A DNA stretch of 64,000 nucleotides from Halocaridina rubra (taxonomy: Eukaryota; Arthropoda; Malacostraca; Decapoda; Atyidae). Position 1 is the first letter of the stretch. The number at the start of each line of letters is the position of its first letter. A program made the translations under genes and the position numbers. Location: positions 93,501 to 157,500 of the forward strand of contig JAXCGZ010022677.1 of NCBI GenBank assembly GCA_037179515.1, in the 5' to 3' direction. The notes beneath the pieces were generated by a model. That model had not been told where the DNA came from and searched no databases. It saw nothing but the letters and a program-made list of their open reading frames with translations. Shown here one piece after another: positions 54,346 through 64,000 of the stretch.

Positions 54346-54479
<134 letters not shown>

Positions 54480-54642
54480 ATGTAGCATAGCTGCACAGAC
54501 ATTCTCTGGTACATACTATCCTGCATATTTTTTTTTTCATTAAATTTTTTTTTCTCATGAATGTATTTACTTAAAAAACTAAAAATAACTAATAAAATAT
54601 GCTATCTATTTTATCTAGAACCAGTTCAATATACAGATGTGC

Positions 54643-54644
<2 letters not shown>

Positions 54645-54714
<70 letters not shown>

Positions 54715-54730
54715 ACACACACACACACAC
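54645..54730. repeat. (TA)n(CA)n microsatellite
   Basis: TA repeats followed by CA repeats. Confidence 0.92.
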
Positions 54731-54731
54731 A

Positions 54732-55150
54732 ACTTTTAGTGTCATCCATAATAGCAATAATAAAATACAATTATAAAATTTGTAATTTTAAGTTAATCGT
54801 TTTATGGTGACATGAAATATTTTGCAAATTATTATTGAACCCAATTTTAATTATTAAAATATATACACCAAAATATATATAGTTTCAATCTCCAAAACGT
54901 TAAGTTGGGAATGGTAGAAAAAAATTAATAATAAAGAAATGAAAAGTTTAATAAATATATTAAAATTATTAGCAATAATTTTCTTTTATTAAAATTATAT
55001 GCCACAGTTATCAAATAACAATGCAATATTTTGCATAATCGATAACTAATGAGTTCTATTTTAAAAACTCTAAAGAAAATACTAAGCAATTTAATACGTG
55101 CATGTACGTGTATATTTCTTTGCTCGAATATATGTAAATTGCATTAATGC
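54732..55150. other. No gene recognised
   Basis: Very AT-rich sequence without recognisable exons or elements. Confidence 0.35.
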
Positions 55151-55154
55151 TTGT

Positions 55155-55157
55155 ATG

Positions 55158-55191
<34 letters not shown>

Positions 55192-55208
55192 TGTATGTAT
55201 GTATGTAT
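55155..55208 (+). repeat. (GTAT)n microsatellite, left part
   Basis: GTAT repeats run directly into the LINE fragment and resume at 55349. Confidence 0.93.
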
Positions 55209-55350
55209 GTATGTATGTATGTATGTGATTACCTAATTGTGTTTACGGGAAAGAGCCCAAAGCTCGTATCTTCCCGTCTCCTCATCGGTTCCATTTTGTA
55301 CTTAGTGATACTTATCATACCTGTCCTTAAAACTATTGATTGAGAGAGCA
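55208..55350 (-). mobile_element. 3' fragment of the CR1/L2-like LINE inside a GTAT tract
   Basis: GTGATTACCTAATTGTGTTT, ACGGGAAAGAGCCCAAAGCT, TTCCCGTCTCCTCATCGGTT and ACTTAGTGATACTTATCATA are the complement of the terminal ~140 bp of the LINE. GTAT repeats lie on both sides (right part 55349-55405, less regular), so the fragment sits within the microsatellite. Confidence 0.88.
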
Positions 55351-55404
55351 TGTATGTATGTATGTATATGTATATACGTATGCATGTATGTATGTATGTA
55401 TGAA

Positions 55405-55700
55405 TACATGGATGTACGTAAGTATGTATGTTTATAAATATGCATGCTTATATATGCATTATCTGTAACCTTGTAAAGCAGTCATATAATATCATGTACA
55501 CATAAATATTCATATATTAAACTTAGAATTAGAATTTCGTATATGAATCATCATCACATAAAAAATACTGTATTCAGAAAATGAATGAAAATAAACTTGA
55601 AAATAAATAAAAAATAAAATAAAATACATAACTAATAACTACATATCTCGTATGGCATCCGTGCATTGAAAATCTATTTGAGTTTATATATACATACTTA
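55405..55700. other. No gene recognised
   Basis: AT-rich, no repeat family identified. Confidence 0.3.
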
Positions 55701-55704
55701 CATC

Positions 55705-55708
<4 letters not shown>

Positions 55709-55775
<67 letters not shown>
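55709..55775. repeat. (TA)n microsatellite
   Basis: TA repeats immediately before the tRNA-like satellite array. Confidence 0.93.
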
Positions 55776-55777
<2 letters not shown>

Positions 55778-55778
<1 letters not shown>

Positions 55779-57125
55779 TCAAATTTTACCCCTGACCGGG
55801 ACTCGAACCTAGAACACATAATTACTGTGCCAAGGCGCTATCAACTACACCACTGAAGATTTAAAAAAGAAACAAACCTTACAGTTTAACTACGCTACTA
55901 GGAATGAATGCACTCTATCTGAATGCCATTTTGTTCATATTAAAGCTTCTCCTAACCTCACTCGTGGCTTCGTTTTTCGCATTTAATTCGAATCTCAGCT
56001 ATATAAGCATAAATAATAATCAAATAAACTAATTACCATATGTGAAAACATGATACTATTTTACCCCTGAGCGGCACTCGAACCTAGGGCACATAATTAC
56101 TGTGCCAAGGCGAAATCAAATACACCACTAACGATTTAAAAGAGAAACAAACCTTACAGTTTAACTGCTATACTAGGAAAGAATGCATTCTATCTGCATG
56201 TCTCTTGGTTCACATTACAGCTACTCCTAAACTCACTCGTGGCTTCGTTTTTCACATTTAATTCGAATCTCAGCTATATAGGCATTAATGATAATCAAAT
56301 AAACACAATACCATATGTGAAAACTTGAATCATATTTTATCCCTGAGTGGGACTCGAACCTAAGACACATAATAACTGCTATACTAGGAATGAGTGCATC
56401 CTATCTGAATGTCTCTTTGTTCATATTACAGCTTCTCCTAAACTCACTCGTGGCTTCGTTTTTCGCATTTAATTCGAATATCAGCTATATAGGCATTAAT
56501 AATAATCAAATAAACTCATTACCATACGTGAAAACATGAGTCATACTTTACCCCCGAGCTGGACTCGAACCTAAGACACATAATTACTGTGCCAGAGCAC
56601 TATAAACTACACCACTGAAGGTCTAAAAGAGAAACAAACCTTACAGCTTAAATGCTGCACTAGGAAAGAATGCACTATCTGAATGCCTTTTTGTTCATAT
56701 TACTACTTCTCCTAACCTCACTCGTGGCTTTGCTTTTTACATTTAATAAGAATCTCAGCTCTATAGGCATTGACAATAATCAAATAAACTAACTACCATA
56801 TGTGAAAACATGAATTATATTTTACCCCTGACTGGGACTCGAACCAAAGACACAATTACTGTGTTCATTTGATTATTATTAATGCCTATATAGAGGAGAT
56901 TTGAATTAAATGCAAAAAAAAACAAGCCACGAGTGAGGTTAGGAGAAGCTGCAATATGAAAAAAAAAAAAGCATTCGGATAGAATGTGTTCATTCCTAGT
57001 ATAGCAGTCAAGTTGTAAGGTTTGTTTCTCTTTCAGACCTTCAGTGGTGTAGTTGATAGCGCCTTGGCACAGTAATTATGTGTCTTAGGTTCGAGTCCAG
57101 CTCAGGGGTAAAGTATGATTCATGT
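55778..57125 (-). repeat. tRNA-like satellite: five - units and one inverted + unit
   Basis: Units begin near 55786, 56065, 56340, 56550 and 56824 (spacing 279, 275, 210, 274); the 210-bp unit has an internal deletion. On -, each unit holds a tRNA-like block: GTAGTTGATAGCGCCTTGGC as A box and GGTTCGAGTCC as B box. The rest of the unit (GAGTGAGGTTAGGAGAAGC on that strand) is shared. From about 56870 to 57119 a unit lies in the opposite orientation, making the array end in an inverted repeat. No unit folds into a tRNA with an evident anticodon arm and paired acceptor, so these are not tRNA genes. Confidence 0.82.

Positions 57126-57128
<3 letters not shown>

Positions 57129-57206
<78 letters not shown>
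57129..57206 (+). repeat. (CA)n microsatellite
   Basis: About 78 bp of CA after the inverted satellite unit. Confidence 0.95.
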
Positions 57207-57207
<1 letters not shown>

Positions 57208-57269
57208 TTTTTTATATTCGTTACACATGTATTATTATCCCTTCACATCTTACAAGTCACTATACACTC

Positions 57270-57354
57270 CCCATCTCTGTTTTTCTCTATGTTTTCTTCG
57301 TGCCCAGGCCCGATGAGTTTTTTTTTTTTTTGGCCCGTCCTGGTGTCGCAAAAA

Positions 57355-57444
<90 letters not shown>
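57270..57444 (-). repeat. Fragment of repeat R1 followed by (TA)n
   Basis: CCATCTCTGTTTTTCTCTAT, TTCTTCGTGCCCAGGCCCGA and GGCCCGTCCTGGTGTCGC match repeat R1 in reverse; an A run then leads into TA repeats (57360-57444), the same order as at 52842. Confidence 0.6.
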
Positions 57445-57449
<5 letters not shown>

Positions 57450-57800
57450 CACACACTTTTACATTAATAGTAATATGAGGCAATTATAAGCGTTAAATTA
57501 TGCTAGAACTAATATTTTCTTATATTAAGTGACTGCATATCTTACAAAACAGCAGAGCATTTTATTTATACTTAATTTAATAATGTGTACTACGCCACAG
57601 CTGATATATACGCTTTGCAGGACCGAAAGAGCTTTTCTGGACAACTGTACTCCACATGATGCCACAATATAAATTCATAAAATTCAGTTTTTAAAGACTT
57701 CTCTCATTAAGATATTTTTCTGATAAGGGAAAAGCTTCTTTCATGTAAGTAAGATTTAAAACGATAATAGTAGGTTATATGATTCATTCGATTGTGGACT
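57450..57800. other. No gene recognised
   Basis: AT-rich sequence without assignable features. Confidence 0.3.
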
Positions 57801-57805
57801 GCTTA

Positions 57806-57821
57806 CGATGATGATGATGAT

Positions 57822-57859
<38 letters not shown>

Positions 57860-57905
57860 TGATGATAATGATGACGAAAATAATAATAATAATAATAATA
57901 ATAAC

Positions 57906-57993
<88 letters not shown>

Positions 57994-58091
57994 GTAATAA
58001 TGATAATAAAATAGTAATAGTAGTAATAGTAGCAGTAGCAGTAGTAGTAGTAGTAGTAGTAGTGGTAGTAGTAGTAGTAGTAGTAGTAGTA

Positions 58092-58135
<44 letters not shown>

Positions 58136-58146
58136 TATAATAATAA

Positions 58147-58235
<89 letters not shown>
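57806..58235. repeat. Compound trinucleotide tract that switches to its complement
   Basis: ATG, then AAT repeats, then AGT repeats (58020-58093), AAT again (to about 58135), then ATT repeats (58149-58235). The AAT and ATT halves are complementary and could fold back. Long homopolymer frames are artefacts. Confidence 0.94.
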
Positions 58236-58236
<1 letters not shown>

Positions 58237-58589
58237 CATTTTATTCTCTGGTTCATACACACAGCATACTTACTTCTAAAAACAAAAGTCTATTACTTCA
58301 TGCTCACATACATTCTTGTTTATTTGTTTACATATTATTATTATACAACTCTTTTTGATCTTAATAATATAATATTTTCAGATATCGTTTTTTATCTTTG
58401 TATCATATAGGCTTCTGTATTAAAAGCAAATATTACCTAGAATTAGAACTTATTTTTTATTTTTATTATTTATTGTTTATTATTAATTACATAAGTGTTG
58501 ACATACATGTGAAAATTATCTCCTATAAAAGCTTTTCATTTCCTTTTTTTCTTTAAAATTATTCCTTCTCGTATTACGAGAACATCCAA

Positions 58590-58690
58590 TGGCAGTGAGT
58601 ATTAAATGAAACCTGCTAGGAGACGGGGAGTTACGAGCATAGGGATCTTTTCTGTGAACACAATGAAGTATATACAATTACGTAAATACA
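58590..58690 (+). repeat. Diverged 3' terminus of the CR1/L2-like LINE
   Basis: AGTATTAAATGAAACCTGCT, AGGAGACGGGGAGTTACGAG and TTTTCTGTGAACACAATGAA align with the LINE 3' UTR (see 51110-51180). The tail is eroded. Confidence 0.6.
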
Positions 58691-58979
58691 TACGGGTGTA
58701 TCTTCTTATACAACAAAATATTACAAATAATATGGAAGCAAAAGTAAACTATTGTATTTTGCAGGCTGAAGTCATAGATCTAATTCTTTCACTCATCTGG
58801 GTGAGGGATTACCTCGCTCTAGGTAAACAGTTCTCAAACAAGAGTTTGTATTAAAGATTAGTGATCATCAGGAAGAACCTCAAAGAGGTAATCCTCCACC
58901 CAAAAGGATGAAAAAAATTAAAAATAGCTTAATATCTGAGACTTTAGGGCAACCTTCTATTGTAAATCAGTTTTTCCCA

Positions 58980-59095
58980 TTTTCATGAGGGGTCGGCAGA
59001 ATTTACTTGCCTCCTTCAATCCTTTTCTAATTCCCCTGCTCCAATCTGTCTGGGTCCACCATCCCATTCGAATGGGAATTAATAGCTAAGGGCTA
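58980..59095 (+). repeat. 3' half of SINE family A
   Basis: TTCTAATTCCCCTGCTCCAA, TCTGTCTGGGTCCACCATCC and CCCATTCGAATGGGAATTAA. The tRNA-like head is missing. Confidence 0.6.
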
Positions 59096-59096
59096 A

Positions 59097-59234
59097 ACAG
59101 ACGATCAAAATCACTGACAGTATTTCCCTGTACTGTCATTATTACTGTCGGTGTGTCCATCATATGGACGTAGTATTCCACACCAATAGAATAGTGTCAG
59201 TACTTTTACTGACAGTAATAATGATCGTCTGTAC
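59097..59234. mobile_element. Small inverted-repeat element (MITE), first of a pair
   Basis: Ends CAGACGATC and GATCGTCTG. Inside, TACTGTCATTATTACTGTCG and ACTGACAGTAATAATGATCG are complementary, so the 136-bp element is largely palindromic. A sister copy lies 350 bp away. Confidence 0.65.
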
Positions 59235-59447
59235 CTCCCTTTATGTTGAGAACAGTAACTAAATCTTATTTTAAACTCTTCTCTCGCATGTTTTATTTTT
59301 CTATATTTTCGATCCATCTCTTTTTCGGTTTTCCTTATTTTTTACGCTTTTTGCATCTTCCGATTTATCACTTATTTTCTGACACCATATCCTTACTTAT
59401 ATCGGAGGTAGGACAATTGTCCCAGAGAACGATTGCCCCTTACAAAC

Positions 59448-59578
59448 AGACAAGCAATATTACTGACAGTATTTCCTGTACTGTCATTATTACTGTCGGT
59501 GTGTCCATCATATGGACGTAGTAGTTCACACCAATAGAATAGTGTCAGTATTTTTACTGACAGTAATAATGATCGTCT
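59448..59578. mobile_element. Small inverted-repeat element (MITE), second of a pair
   Basis: Shares GGTGTGTCCATCATATGGAC, CACCAATAGAATAGTGTCAG and the GATCGTCTG end with the copy at 59097. Its left end reads CAGACAAGCAA and is altered. Both copies are followed by GTACC and a C-run, CCCTTTA, so the flanks may be duplicated too. Confidence 0.65.
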
Positions 59579-59803
59579 GTACCCCCCTTTAGGACAACTG
59601 CCCCTAACCTAATGTAACCTAAACTAACCTATTATGATCTAACCTAACCTAATCTGACATAACCCAACTAAGTATGAAATAATAGTGTTCATATTGAACA
59701 TTTTTTCATTTATTTTTTTTCTTGACTTGATGCTATATTTCACTTTATTATTATCAAGGGGAAATCGTTCGCCTTTGCGGTATGAGTTAGGGGTTATAGT
59801 CTT

Positions 59804-60072
59804 GGGCCGCTTTCACACCAAAGTGGCACGTCGCACGTGGCATGCCAATTGAAAACGAACATCCGGAAATATAAGAAATCCTTCACACACAAGTGGGCGT
59901 GACACGTCCAATGTGCCACGCGCGACTTGCGACGCAAGTTGCACGTGGCATATGGGACGTGTCACGCCACTTCTGTGTGAAAGATTTCATATATTTCCGG
60001 AGGTTCGTTTTCAACTGGCGTGCCACGTGGCATGCCAAATGCGACGTGCTACGTTGGTGTGACAGCGGCCTT
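59804..60072. mobile_element. Foldback/MITE with long inverted arms
   Basis: Ends GGGCCGCTTTCACACCAA and, inward from the right, GGCCGCTGTCACACCAA. Arms continue with CACGTGGCATGCCA and AACGAACATCCGGAAATATA on the left, mirrored on the right, meeting near 59935. GC-rich relative to surroundings; open frames here on both strands are by-products. Confidence 0.75.
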
Positions 60073-60264
60073 AGGGGCAATTATCGGTTCCCACTCTCAG
60101 CATGTCAAAACCACTTCACCCTTTCTCTTAGATTTTCTGAAGAATAGATCAATATTTTTAACTATTCATAACGTTTTCATTAAGAGCCAGAGGGCATCAC
60201 TATTTTCATGAATAAGGCATGTTGTTCCGTTCAGAATAGCTACATACTATAAAATACTAGAGCA

Positions 60265-60535
<271 letters not shown>

Positions 60536-60566
60536 ACTGAGTATTAATGCTAGCAGTGTCCTATAA

Positions 60567-60775
60567 ATTGTAGTCTCCGTGGCAAATTGGTAGCGTCTGC
60601 GACTCTGAGGCGGCACGTCGAGGGTTCGCGCCCCGTCACGGACTGAGGTTAGTAAGGGCATACACTCAGGGTAACGATTAAATCTGCCAAAACGAGTCCT
60701 TCGTAAGAAGGCAACCGTCCTAGCCCTTAGTAGAAAAGGGAGTTCGTGACGTAAAACCGAATCCAGTGCTAACAG
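60567..60775 (+). repeat. tRNA-derived SINE, family C
   Basis: CTCCGTGGCAAATTGGTAGC (A box), GTCGAGGGTTCGCGCCCCGT (B box), AGAAGGCAACCGTCCTAGCC and GTTCGTGACGTAAAACCGAA. Same family as 35446 and 37811, opposite orientation and more diverged. Confidence 0.75.
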
Positions 60776-61097
60776 TGTCCCTTGCCGCTGCCATTCATTA
60801 GAGATCTTTAACTTTTAATGAGCTTACTATCTATTCTATCTATCTACCTTGGCTGTTTCCCCCTTTAATTGGGGGGTAGCCGACATCAAGAAAGGAAAAC
60901 AAATAGGGGGATTACTTTGCTCTATGGGCAATGACGAGGGAGCTAGCGACCGTTCAGATGGCACTGCTGGAGTGCCACAGCCCATCCTCCCGGCTCTTCC
61001 ACAACCTGTGTCGCTTCACAACTGCCAACTCCTCCTACTGCCCCTACCACAGGGCTACCTCTGTAAGATGCAGCCCCGTGGTAACAGCAGATGCCCA

Positions 61098-62561
61098 TCA
61101 GAGCTGCGTCACAATCGCTCGCCACTCATTCCTATTCCTAGCACGCTCGCTTGCTTCCCTCACATCCATCCTCCTATCATTCAGGGCTCTCCTTACTCCA
61201 TCCATCCATCCAAACCTAGGCCTCCCTCTAGCATTTCTCCCATCAACTCTCGCATTCATCACCTTTTTCAGCAGCCTTTCATCATCCATCCTTTCCACAT
61301 GGCCAAACCATCTCAGAACATTCATATCTACTCTGGCTGCAATTTCTCTCCTCACACCCGTTCTTGCTCTCACCACTTCATTCCTAACCCTATCCAATCG
61401 AGATACACCAATCATACTCCTCAGGCATTTCATCTCAAACACATTTAGTTTCCGTCTCTCACTTACTTTCATACCCCATAACTCTGATCCATACATCACA
61501 GTTGGCACAACCACTTTCTCATACAAAACTTTCTTAACATTCATTTCCAACCCTCTATTCTTCATCACTCCTTTCAATGCACCCAACACTTTACATCCTT
61601 CATTCACTCTGTGACACACATCTGCTTCCACTCCACCATTTGCAGCTATAACCGAGCCTAAATACTTAAACTGATTAACCTCCTCAAGTGTCTCTCCATT
61701 CAACATAACATTCAATCCAGCACCATCCTCATTTCTTGTACACCTCATAACCTTACTCTTTCCCACATTCACTCGCAACTTCCTTCTCTCACACACCATT
61801 CCAAATTCTGACACTAACTGACACAGCTTTTCCTCTGAATCTGCCACCACCACAGTATCATCTGCAAACAGCAACTGATTCAGCTCCCACTCGTTATCAT
61901 CCCCATCTACCATTCTCAAACCTCGACCACGCACTCGCTCATTCACCTCTCTTACAACTCCATCAATATACAAATTGAACAGCCATGGTGACATCACACA
62001 TCCCTGTCTCAGTCCCACACTCACTGGAAACCACTCACTCACTTCATTCCCTACCCTAACACAAGCTCTACTGCCCTCATACAAACTCTTCACTGCATGC
62101 AACAATTTACCATTAATTCCATATAATCTCAAAACATTCCACATAGCCTCTCTATCAACTCTATCATATGCTTTCTCCAGATCCAAAAATGCAAAATACA
62201 CATCCTTACCCTTTGCTAAATATTTCTCACATAACTGCCTAACTATAAAAATCTGATCTATACAACCTCTACCTCTCCTAAAACCACTCTGCACTTCCGC
62301 GATCACATATTCTGTCTTATCCCTAATCCTATTAACCAGTATCCTACCATACACTTTTCCTACCACACTCAACAAACTTATACCCCTAAAATTACTGCAT
62401 TCATACACATCTCCCTTACCTTTGTATAGGGGCACTATACAGGCAATCACCCATTCCACTGGCACCAATGACAACATAAAGCATATATTAAACACTCTCA
62501 CTAACCATTCCAATGCAGTCACACCCCCTTCTTTCAACATCTCCGCTCTCACACCATCCAT
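61098..62561 (-). pseudogene. RTE-type LINE: reverse transcriptase
   Basis: 487 open codons. Motifs: CIVPLYKGKGDVYECSNFRG, QSGFRRGRGCIDQIF, YFAFLDLEKAYDRVDREAMW with the motif A Asp, SVGLRQGCVMSPWLFNLYID, and QLLFADDTVVVADSEEKL with FADD. The C-terminal part has QFKYLGSVI, MYGSELWGMK and LRWFGHVERMDDERLLKKV, typical of RTE-like proteins. All catalytic residues seen are intact; the defects lie upstream. Confidence 0.86.
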
Positions 62562-62643
62562 TCCAGGTGCTTTACCTGCTTCGCTTCATACAATGCCCTT
62601 TTCACCTCCTCTCTTGTAATCTCTCTCTCATTTTCATCTCCCA

Positions 62644-63968
62644 TTACTGACCCTTGAACCCCCCCCCCACTGCCACTATAGCTGCCTCTCTATCTTCCTC
62701 AACATTCAGCAAGCACTCAAAATATTCTGCCCATCTTTTCCTTGCATCGTTCCCTCTTAACATCTGTCCATTCACATCTTTCACTGTCTCTTCCATCCTC
62801 GATCCACCCTTCCTTACTCTCTTCACTTCTTTCCAAAACTTCTTTTTATTCTCCTCATATGACCTACTAAAATCCTGTCCCCACCTAACATTTGCCAACC
62901 TCTTCTCTTCCTCTACCTTCCGCTTGGTTTCCACATTTTTCTCCCTATATCTTTCATACTTCTCCCTACTTTTACACTGCAGCCATTCCTCAAAAGCCCT
63001 CTTTTTCTCTTCCACCTTCATTTTCACCCCTTCATTCCACCACTCGCTGCCCCTCCTCATGCCACCTCCAACAAACCTCTTTCCACACACATCACTTGCA
63101 TGTCCCACAAAACATTCTTTCATCAACCCCCATTCCTCCCCTAACTCCCCAACTTCTCTTTCTTTCACCCTGTCATATGCCACTCTCAACCTGTCCTGAT
63201 ATTCCTGTCTCTTCTCTGGCTTTTTCAACTCTTCCACCTTCACTATTTCCCTTCTACATCCCCCCACACTATTTCCCCACTCTTTTGCTACTACCACTTT
63301 TGCTTCAACCAAAAAATGATCAGACATCCCAGCAGCCACACCCCTGAATGCATGTACATCTTTCACTCTACCAACCATGCTCTTTGCTACCAACACATAA
63401 TCCATCAATGCTCTTTCTTTCACTCTTCCATTTGCCACTCTCATCCATGTATACTTATTTATTAACTTCTTCTTAAATAAACTATTACCTATCACCAACT
63501 CTTGCTCCACACACATATCTAACAGTCTCTCGCCACTCTCATTCCCACCTGGTACCCCATACTTTCCTACAACACCTTCTATCTCTCCATCACCAACTCT
63601 GGCATTCAAGTCACCCAACACAACTACATAGTTCCTTCTACTCAGACCATCCACACATCTAGTTAACTCATTCCAGAATTCATCCCGCTCTTCCTCACTT
63701 CTCTCACATCCTGGCCATACGCACTAACAAAAGCCCAACATTCCCTTCCTATCCTAGCCCTCACCCACATCAGCCTAGATAACACTTCTTTCCATTCCAC
63801 TACCTTATTTACCATCCATTCACTCAGCAATAATGCCACACCTTCTCTCGCTCTCCCCCTTTCAACCCCAGACACCCTACCCGTCACATCACCAAATGCC
63901 ACTTCTCCTTTTCCTTTCATCTTCGTCTCACACAATGCCAATACATCCATCCTCCTCCTACCAAACAT
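62644..63968 (-). pseudogene. RTE-type LINE: endonuclease and linker
   Basis: The first frame (63968-63663) gives RMDVLALCETKMKG, GVALLLSEW and AFVSAYG. After a frameshift, 63654-62644 gives NYVVVLGDLNARVG, ALMDYVLVAKS and MSDHFLVEAKV, the APE-type endonuclease motifs (E in ETK, the D-x-N of GDLNARVG, and SDH). A basic, Lys/Glu-rich linker follows (KREVGELGEEW-like, RKGGSRMEETVKDVNGQMLR). The N-terminus continues past the window end. Confidence 0.84.
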
Positions 63969-64000
63969 ATATCCAATCTCACATCTTTTGCTCTCTATCG

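Larger units (their letters stand above)
60829..64000 (-). mobile_element. RTE-type LINE, 5' end beyond the window
   Basis: Coding on - runs from the window edge to 61098 and the element ends near 60829 in imperfect TAGA repeats. It is richer in G on the coding strand than its surroundings. Three frame breaks are visible: a lost base near 63713 (the GGCCAGG around YGP), a G-run length change near 62665, and a lost base near 62580 (GAAGCGAAGCAGG, where AKAGKAPG is expected). The element is therefore a pseudogene, though domains are well kept. Confidence 0.88.

Noticed and set aside
55786..57115. Cluster of tRNA genes
   Set aside because: Units have A and B box-like blocks, but no convincing acceptor-stem pairing or anticodon arm, and are embedded in 275-bp satellite units.
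57613..57660. Possible exon after TTTGCAG at 57620
   Set aside because: The phase-0 reading stops after 12 codons, shows no similarity to the peptide gene and has no other support.
60849..63347. Pro/Ser/His-rich open frames on + over the RTE element
   Set aside because: Complement of the G-rich reverse transcriptase coding strand, which carries all the recognisable motifs.

Overview
The window looks like eukaryotic, and most likely decapod crustacean, nuclear DNA. It has spliced animal genes with long introns. Microsatellite density is extreme: TA, GA, CA and ATT tracts of 50-400 bp. It also holds many tRNA-derived SINEs, terminal-inverted-repeat and foldback elements, and two kinds of non-LTR retrotransposon. 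There are no bacterial operons, rRNA genes or CRISPR arrays. The species cannot be named from the sequence; the decapod call is an inference from repeat style and protein similarity recalled without a search.

Left part (1-25,000): two conserved cellular genes in convergent orientation. The last four coding exons of Rae1 (nucleoporin-associated WD40 mRNA export factor) lie on + between 3,794 and 9,002; its 5' exons are upstream of the window. Its introns carry a duplicated Tigger/pogo transposase remnant, two related mariner-like MITEs, a ~57-bp minisatellite, and a TA-flanked inverted-repeat element filled with a 160-bp satellite. Tsc1 (hamartin) is complete on -: a short start exon (22,420-22,254) and one very large exon (20,972-17,651), 1,162 codons in all. 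A 400-bp TA tract begins 50 bp past its stop codon.

Middle part (25,000-51,600): repeat-dominated. Two palindromic elements lie at 26.3-27.1 kb. From 30 to 51 kb there is a cluster of one CR1/L2-like LINE family: one uninterrupted ORF2 on + (30,903-33,725), two long head-to-tail copies on - (46,500-39,099), and many 3' fragments. The copies are joined through their own 3' tails (a 14-bp unit plus CA repeats) and are often flanked by microsatellite on both sides. This suggests insertion into microsatellites or into pre-existing copies.

Right part (51,600-64,000): a small two-exon gene (52,487-53,812) encodes a 61-residue secreted prepropeptide. It has a furin-type site and a 10-residue CC-x-x-CC peptide ending CCKF, which recalls the C-terminus of fish hepcidins; no closer family was recognised. 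It is the best candidate here for something undescribed. An orphan signal-peptide exon of the same phase lies at 29,436. Then come a tRNA-like satellite array with a terminal inverted copy (55.8-57.1 kb), a compound trinucleotide tract, paired MITEs, another foldback, and a frameshifted RTE-type LINE on - (about 60,830 to the window end).

The genes do not form a pathway together: Rae1 acts in mRNA export and spindle assembly, Tsc1 in restraining mTORC1, and the small peptide in secretion. Everything else is mobile or repetitive DNA.
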